Of a DNA stretch of 10,424 nt, positions 6,537-10,424 are shown piece after piece (within the stretch, counting starts at the first letter, position 1; each line of letters starts with the position of its first letter). The notes under the pieces are model-generated. The model saw only the letters and a list, made by a program, of their open reading frames with translations, did no database searches and was not told where the DNA came from. The position numbers were made by a program, and so were the translations under genes. Source of the stretch: JACRPI01 sp964385055 (GTDB lineage: Archaea > Nanobdellota > Nanobdellia > Woesearchaeales > DSVV01); assembly GCA_964385055.1 (NCBI GenBank), contig CAYLMH010000045.1, positions 1 to 10,424 of the forward strand. The letters run 5' to 3'.

Positions 6537-7538
6537 TTATACAGCATATTTTTCTAACTTTCGCAAGACAGCACCAAACGATTGATACCTTTTTTGAGGG
6601 AGTGGATGCGCTGCGCGAAGAATGACGTCTCGAAGATCTGGAAGTACATCCAACTCCTTAAGAATGTGCAACATCTCTTGATGATAGACATCACGAACTA
6701 AATATGCAAGATGAAGGCATTGTGCACGACCAGGATCTCTTTTATTGTTCTCAAATATTCTTTCTCCAGGAAATGATCCAAGGAGAAGCGCGTAAAGTGT
6801 TATGCCATAAGAAAACATATCATGAGTAACAGGATTTTGAAGCATTTTTCTTCCATTTGTAAAGAATTCAGGGGGAAAATAACCACAAGTCCCAAAAGCA
6901 ACATCAGAATCCTTCATCAATCGCGTGTACTCAGGATAAGAAACTGCCCACTCAAAATCACCCAAGCGAAGTGCTGATGCTCCATCTCTTTGAACAACAA
7001 AAATGTTATCCGGCTTCACATCACCATGAACCATTTGCGCTTTTTCGAACGCATAAAGAACTTCCGCAATGCGATACGCAACAGGAGCAAATGCGGTTGT
7101 AGAATCTAAACTAATCTCACCAAGCTCTATGACATCTAAAAGAGATCCTTCTGCGTGTTCAAATGCGAGTTCCACTGCTCGATCTAACGAAGATGCAGAA
7201 TGAAGGCGGAGACCAAGTGAATCTGAAAAGTGCCTACTAAATGCAACTTCTCGTTCTCCAAGAAGTGTGTGAGGAACATACTTTGCGACAAACGTATTTG
7301 GAGGAACATCTCTAAAAGGAAGATGCGCGCCTTCTAAGTGAGTAGTTTCAACAGCGTAAACAGTAGGATAAGAAATGCCACCTGCTTCAACTTTCACATT
7401 CAGTGGACGAGAAGCGCCATTATACCTTTTCTGAACAAGTCCTGAAACATGACGAAGCCAACGAATCTGATGATCAAGAGTGATTCCTCTCCATTGTTCT
7501 ACAGCAGCGATAGGATCATAAGTACCTTTCATAAACAC
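6537..7538 (-). CDS. Eukaryotic-like Ser/Thr protein kinase with altered HRD and DFG motifs
   Basis: 333 residues, cytosolic, carrying a single Hanks-type kinase fold. Seen in order: a degenerate glycine loop (AGGISYPTVYAV, about 52-63); the ATP-binding Lys in VAKYV (K86); a helix-C Glu at E95 or E97; the catalytic loop HGDVKPDNIFV (D173, K175, N178); the metal-binding D194 in GDFEWA; a GTCGYFPPE activation segment end (E224); DMFSYG (D240, G245); and R317 near the end. Catalytic Lys, Asp, Asn and metal Asp all remain, so activity is plausible. HRD has become HGD, and DFG has become DFE, so activation control may differ from usual. A GTG start at 7538 is favoured because GGGGTG lies seven bases upstream; an ATG two codons in (7532) is the alternative. 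It has no membrane or sensor domain. Divergent from the pair at 7721-8581. Substrate unknown. Confidence 0.9.
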   Translation of the reverse strand: MFMKGTYDPIAAVEQWRGITLDHQIRWLRHVSGLVQKRYNGASRPLNVKVEAGGISYPTVYAVETTHLEGAHLPFRDVPPNTFVAKYVPHTLLGEREVAFSRHFSDSLGLRLHSASSLDRAVELAFEHAEGSLLDVIELGEISLDSTTAFAPVAYRIAEVLYAFEKAQMVHGDVKPDNIFVVQRDGASALRLGDFEWAVSYPEYTRLMKDSDVAFGTCGYFPPEFFTNGRKMLQNPVTHDMFSYGITLYALLLGSFPGERIFENNKRDPGRAQCLHLAYLVRDVYHQEMLHILKELDVLPDLRDVILRAAHPLPQKRYQSFGAVLRKLEKYAV

Positions 7539-7545
7539 AAGAAAA

Positions 7546-7581
7546 CACCCCTTTCTTTTTAAATTTTATATAAAATATAAG
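7546..7581 (-). promoter_or_regulatory. Promoter and ribosome site of the kinase gene
   Basis: On the minus strand an AT-rich element, TTATATTTTATATAAAA (about 7564-7581), offers TATA boxes that would start transcription around 7543-7553. GGGGTG (7546-7551) lies seven bases before the GTG at 7538 and thirteen before the ATG at 7532, which supports the GTG start. Depending on which TATA box is used, the leader is very short and may or may not include the ribosome site. Confidence 0.5.
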
Positions 7582-7651
7582 CCAACAAATACGTCAAAAG
7601 AGGGCGAAATAAAACAGATTTCCAGAAAAAGTATCATTTTTGTCAAAGGGA

Positions 7652-7718
7652 TTAAATAAAAAAGCCGCTTACGAGGTAAAAAGAAACAGTAGGTGTGAAA
7701 ACACTATACAGGTGTGAA
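7652..7718 (+). promoter_or_regulatory. Promoter and repeated ribosome-site region of the 83-residue gene
   Basis: TTAAATAAA at 7652-7660 is a TATA-like element that would place the start near 7682. The leader holds the nine-base sequence AGGTGTGAA twice, at 7691-7699 and 7710-7718, 19 bases apart. The second copy is a Shine-Dalgarno site six bases before the ATG at 7721. The first copy joins an inverted GTGT-GAAA-ACAC (7693-7704), which could fold into a small hairpin. Confidence 0.5.
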
Positions 7719-7720
7719 CA

Positions 7721-7972
7721 ATGCTCGATGCGTATATTATTGATTGGAGAAAAAGAGAAGAAGGAAGAAGAAATCAAGAATATGATAATAGTAGACCACG
7801 CGCAGATATAGGAATACCTAATGGAGACTTGATTGACGACAGAAAGCAAAAATATGATGATTGGGTAAATCGAGAAACACCAAAACCAGAATATGGACCA
7901 GTTCCTGTAAATCTTGATATTGCAAAACCAATGCAACCAGTAATTTCTTATTCACTCGAGGGTCGCTTATAG
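7721..7972 (+). CDS. Unrecognised small hydrophilic protein (first of pair)
   Basis: 83 residues, no membrane segment and no recognised domain. The first third is very charged (WRKREEGRRNQE). The middle has DLIDDRKQKYDDW. The last third is proline-rich (PKPEYGPVPVNLDIAKP, 54-70), probably extended and disordered. A good ribosome site (AGGTG, six bases before the ATG) and a TATA-like element support the start. It ends in TAG at 7970-7972. The next gene begins one codon later in the same reading frame, so the two may be one protein split by a stop or a genuine operon pair. It is divergent from the kinase gene, whose start lies 182 bases away. It could be a kinase substrate or an adaptor; this is guesswork from position. 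Gene confidence is moderate. Confidence 0.65.
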   Translation: MLDAYIIDWRKREEGRRNQEYDNSRPRADIGIPNGDLIDDRKQKYDDWVNRETPKPEYGPVPVNLDIAKPMQPVISYSLEGRL

Positions 7973-7975
7973 AAA

Positions 7976-8581
7976 ATGGTCCAACAACAACATCTTGACG
8001 ATATTGTTGCAGACCGCAAACCAATTCTTGAAGACATTATTTCTTTGTTAGCAGAAGGAACAGACCAACAAAAAGCTGCTGCAGTTGAAGCGCTCGCAAG
8101 GCAAGAAGAGCCAAAATACAGCGCAATGATGCAAACACTACAAAGACAGTGTGACAGATACGAAAGAGTTGTAGGAGCAGAATTCCTTAAACCATACGGA
8201 TTAGCGCCAAGAGATCCAACACAATTGCGACGATATTTTATTGTGCTAGAATATATCAGACCAATTTCAGACGGAAATGATGGTTCAAGAAGTTTAGCCG
8301 CGCAAAGAATAGCAACGATGGGTCCAGAAGACTACTCCTCTGCGATACAAACATTGCGAGATGCAGCGCAACGACCTACAGGAAATGAAGGAATAACAAA
8401 ATTATTATGGACGCAAGGAGGTTTAGTATTCAAACCCGTCCAACAAACACGACAGCACGAAAGAAGACCTCGAGCAGACGAAGTGTACGATCCAAAAGCA
8501 GCGGAACGTGCGCGACAGGGAAGAGAATTTGCGTTCGCAGCATTACATTATGGAGGAGCAGATATATACAGAAGAAGATGA
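7976..8581 (+). CDS. Unrecognised helical repeat protein (second of pair)
   Basis: 201 residues, soluble, mostly helical, family not recognised. Two segments resemble each other: residues 36-58 (AVEALARQEEPKYSAMMQTL...) and 108-130 (AAQRIATMGPEDYSSAIQTL...). They share the pattern A-x4-A, then Tyr-Ser and Gln-Thr-Leu at equal spacing, which suggests a duplicated alpha-helical (HEAT-like) unit 72 residues apart. The C-terminal third (156-182) is Arg-rich and polar, and the protein ends IYRRR. The ATG follows the stop of the 83-residue gene by three bases, and both are in the same frame. A GAGGGT about 12 bases ahead is only a fair ribosome site. It converges with the ACT-domain gene, 16 bases between stops. 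A real gene on length and composition; role unknown, possibly a binding scaffold. Confidence 0.75.
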   Translation: MVQQQHLDDIVADRKPILEDIISLLAEGTDQQKAAAVEALARQEEPKYSAMMQTLQRQCDRYERVVGAEFLKPYGLAPRDPTQLRRYFIVLEYIRPISDGNDGSRSLAAQRIATMGPEDYSSAIQTLRDAAQRPTGNEGITKLLWTQGGLVFKPVQQTRQHERRPRADEVYDPKAAERARQGREFAFAALHYGGADIYRRR

Positions 8582-8597
8582 TTGCTTCTAAACAAAA

Positions 8598-9239
8598 TTA
8601 TCTCTTCGGCATCAAACCAAGAACAGCTTTGTGCGCGCGAACAAGATCATCGCTTTTCACATAAATAAGCATTTCTGGAACTGCGCTAATGAGTTCATAA
8701 ATAGAAACACCATGGAGTGCAATCTCGTGACTGAGGCGAGCAAGAACACCAACTGTTTCTGTTGCTTTGCTGTTCATGGTCACGCGAATTTCCGCAAGAT
8801 CAGGAGTCACAGAAATAACATTTTCTTTAGTGAAAAGATCAACTTTTTTATCGAGATCCTTTTGGTTCAAAAATAGTTTAATAATTTCCTTGCTCTTCAC
8901 CATTCTAAAATTGTCTTTGAGAACATTTTTACCAACAAAGTCATGGCTAATGGTTTTATATTCTACTTCTTTCATAGTAATGCAGGAAACGTAATTTTTT
9001 GTCGTGATCACAGAAGATTGCAAAACAGAGTCTATATCTTTCGTGTTGTCTTCAAAGACATTTTCTGTTTCATAACGGCGAATTGCGCTAATAACAGCAT
9101 CCATGGAAGCGTCAAGATGATATTTGTCAATAAGAAACCGAGCAAGCCCTCGAATGTTGATGAGTCCCCGTTGGAGATCTTTCTGGATACTAACGTCATC
9201 TGCGATGTAGCGCCAGACCAAGGTATTGATACTTGCCAT
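8598..9239 (-). CDS. ACT-domain protein with helical N-terminus, putative ligand-sensing regulator
   Basis: 213 residues from the start I prefer at 9239. The longer frame (to 9323) would run through its own TATA box. The N-terminal 60 residues (WRYIADDVSIQKDLQRGLINIRGLARFLIDKY) are helical and look like a small DNA-binding or dimerisation domain of a kind common in archaeal conserved proteins. The middle (about 75-145) is less clear and may be a worn second ACT-like half. The last 65 residues are a good ACT domain (EIRVTMNSKATETVGVLARLSHEIALHGVSIYELISAVPEMLIYV), like the small-molecule-binding domains of aspartate kinases. No kinase or dehydrogenase domain is attached, so a sensing or regulatory role is likely, possibly for an amino acid (inference). 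The mRNA is probably leaderless. A dyad just upstream of the promoter could be its operator. Confidence 0.8.
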   Translation of the reverse strand: MASINTLVWRYIADDVSIQKDLQRGLINIRGLARFLIDKYHLDASMDAVISAIRRYETENVFEDNTKDIDSVLQSSVITTKNYVSCITMKEVEYKTISHDFVGKNVLKDNFRMVKSKEIIKLFLNQKDLDKKVDLFTKENVISVTPDLAEIRVTMNSKATETVGVLARLSHEIALHGVSIYELISAVPEMLIYVKSDDLVRAHKAVLGLMPKR

Positions 9240-9260
9240 AATTGACACAAATGAGTTCGG

Positions 9261-9269
9261 ATTTATATA
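9261..9269 (-). promoter_or_regulatory. TATA box of the ACT-domain gene
   Basis: TATATAAAT on the minus strand is centred about 26 bases before the ATG at 9239. There is no Shine-Dalgarno sequence between them. This predicts a leaderless transcript and fixes 9239 as the start in preference to the ATG at 9323. Confidence 0.65.
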
Positions 9270-9280
9270 CCTATCTGTCA

Positions 9281-9298
9281 CGAAATTTGTAAAATTCG
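9281..9298. promoter_or_regulatory. Dyad-symmetric site between divergent promoters
   Basis: CGAA-A-TTT-GT-AAA-A-TTCG is an 18-base dyad, symmetric except for one A-A mismatch. It lies 11 bases upstream of the TATA box of the ACT-domain gene, on the side where an activator or the factor-B recognition region would sit. It is about 96 bases from the nog1 TATA box. It has the size of an operator for a dimeric protein. No second copy was noticed. Confidence 0.4.
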
Positions 9299-9394
9299 AC
9301 CAAAATTTAATGAAGATGACCAAATTATAATGACACTGACTTTTTTATAAGGGCGATAAAGAGAAGAAAGAGATCATGCGAAACAGAGACGATA

Positions 9395-9403
9395 TTTTAT
9401 ATA
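9395..9403 (+). promoter_or_regulatory. TATA box of nog1
   Basis: TTTTATATA is centred about 27 bases before the ATG at 9426. This again predicts a leaderless or near-leaderless mRNA. An AGGAT directly touching the ATG is too close to serve as a ribosome site. Confidence 0.6.
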
Positions 9404-9425
9404 GCAGCGCTTCTTTTTTCAGGAT

Positions 9426-10424
9426 ATGAACTTCCAACATATGCAAAAAATAGAGTCAGCAGAAACCTATCTCGATCGCGCTATCCATGCTGCAAAAAAA
9501 AGAGTAAGTATGGCGCGAGAAAGAGTTCCAAGAATGCGTGAGAAAGATGCGCGAAGAAAACAAGTGCAGTATTTCGAAATTGAGTTAATCACAGAAGTGC
9601 AAGATAATCTCGCAGGAATGCTCAGCAAAATTTATCTGAAATTTCCGAATCTTGAAGAGCTAGATCCATTCTACAATGCGCTCGCAAGAATTACCATCCG
9701 CTATAATCTCACCAAGCAAGCGTTGGGAAGCGTGAACTGGGCAGAGAAACAATGTAGAGAAACATCATGGAAAGTCGTTATTGGAATTAAAAAAACATGG
9801 ACGCTTGAAGAAATTCAAAAATTAAAAAACGCGTATTTTGGAAGAATAGGGTCTGTAATGCGACAAATTCAGAAACATCTGGAAATCATTGAAGAATCCC
9901 GTAAAATCATGAAAACATGGCCAGATATTAAACCAGACATGCGCACTATTGCAATCGCAGGCTATCCAAACGTCGGAAAAAGTAGTATTCTAAAAGCGTT
10001 GACGCAAACACGACCAAACATTCAAGCATATGCGTTCACCACAAAATCACTGAACATCGGCTATTTTGACGTTGAGCCAAGAACATACCAAGTTATTGAT
10101 ACCCCTGGTGCGTTTGACAGAGAACTGGAAAAGATGAATAACATCGAAAAACAGGCAATGATTGTGCTCAAACAACTTGCGCAGCGAGTAGTGTATGTTT
10201 TTGATCCAAGTGAAAGTTGCGGGTATGAAGTGGAAGCGCAGATCGAGCTTCTCAAAAGAATAAAAAAGATGACTGATAAAGAGATTATAATTGTCGCGAA
10301 TAAGATGGATTTAGAGTCAGGAAATATTGAAAAAATCAAAAAGATATTTCCAAAAGTAAGAGAGATTTGTGCGAAAGAAGGAAAAGGAATCGAAGAATTA
10401 AAAAAGAGCATTGCGTTTAAGTGA
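9426..10424 (+). CDS. nog1: NOG1-family GTPase, large-subunit ribosome assembly
   Basis: 332 residues, complete, with the TGA stop forming the last three bases of the window. This is the short archaeal form; eukaryotic Nog1 is about twice as long. The helical NOG1 N-terminal domain takes residues 1-165 and starts in the family style (MNFQ...AETYLDRA), which supports the ATG at 9426 over the internal one at 9441. The GTPase follows with G1 GYPNVGKS (179-186), a switch Thr in FTT (204-206), G3 DTPG (225-228) and G4 NKMD (292-295). The family-specific stretch DRELEKMN...IEKQA and the DPSESCGYEVEAQ segment after G3 are both present. By homology it binds immature large ribosomal subunits and helps fold their rRNA in a GTP-dependent step. 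All nucleotide-binding motifs look intact. Housekeeping gene, the best indicator here that the host is an archaeon. Confidence 0.95.
   Translation: MNFQHMQKIESAETYLDRAIHAAKKRVSMARERVPRMREKDARRKQVQYFEIELITEVQDNLAGMLSKIYLKFPNLEELDPFYNALARITIRYNLTKQALGSVNWAEKQCRETSWKVVIGIKKTWTLEEIQKLKNAYFGRIGSVMRQIQKHLEIIEESRKIMKTWPDIKPDMRTIAIAGYPNVGKSSILKALTQTRPNIQAYAFTTKSLNIGYFDVEPRTYQVIDTPGAFDRELEKMNNIEKQAMIVLKQLAQRVVYVFDPSESCGYEVEAQIELLKRIKKMTDKEIIIVANKMDLESGNIEKIKKIFPKVREICAKEGKGIEELKKSIAFK

Noticed and set aside
7970..7972. Genome-wide recoding of TAG, for example as pyrrolysine
   Set aside because: TAG also ends mutS, the acidic protein, the lipoprotein and the 111-residue gene at natural positions, so it works as a normal stop; only local read-through remains possible.
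9240..9323. N-terminal extension of the ACT-domain protein by 28 residues
   Set aside because: It runs through the TATA box and dyad; the ATG at 9239 lies at leaderless distance from that box.

Overview
The window most likely comes from an AT-rich archaeal genome, probably of the DPANN type (Woesearchaeota-like). Three things support this. A complete 332-residue NOG1 GTPase of the short archaeal kind closes the window. TATA-like boxes lie about 26 bases ahead of several start codons. Other genes have GGTG-type Shine-Dalgarno sites. The placement below archaea is inference. MutS is the one gene with a clearly bacterial flavour and may have been acquired by transfer.

Layout: positions 1-249 hold two hairpin-forming sequences and no secure gene. 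A cytosolic transglutaminase-like cysteine-peptidase-fold protein (250-888, +) faces a three-gene operon on the minus strand (916-3162). That operon encodes a very acidic secreted helical protein of 567 residues, a 64-residue lipoprotein and a 111-residue membrane-anchored protein with a Ser/Thr linker. Across a divergent promoter region lies an unrecognised 213-residue helical protein (3351-3992, +), followed by mutS (4017-6506, +). A eukaryotic-like protein kinase (6537-7538, -) converges on mutS. Divergent from the kinase are two unrecognised genes (7721-7972 and 7976-8581, +), which lie in the same frame and are separated by one TAG and one sense codon. They converge on an ACT-domain protein (8598-9239, -), which is divergent from nog1 (9426-10424, +).

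How the genes may work together: the minus-strand trio (916-3162) looks like one co-translated cell-envelope unit. MutS (mismatch recognition) and NOG1 (large-subunit ribosome assembly) are housekeeping genes, apparently unrelated to each other. The kinase and the divergent pair beside it could form a small signalling module, but only position supports that. The ACT-domain protein has a helical N-terminus and a dyad-symmetric site just upstream of its own TATA box, which would fit a ligand-sensing, self-regulated factor.

No tRNA, rRNA, CRISPR array, transposase or insertion sequence was seen. The least explained parts are the acidic envelope operon, the in-frame TAG pair, the 213-residue gene ahead of mutS and the structured left edge.
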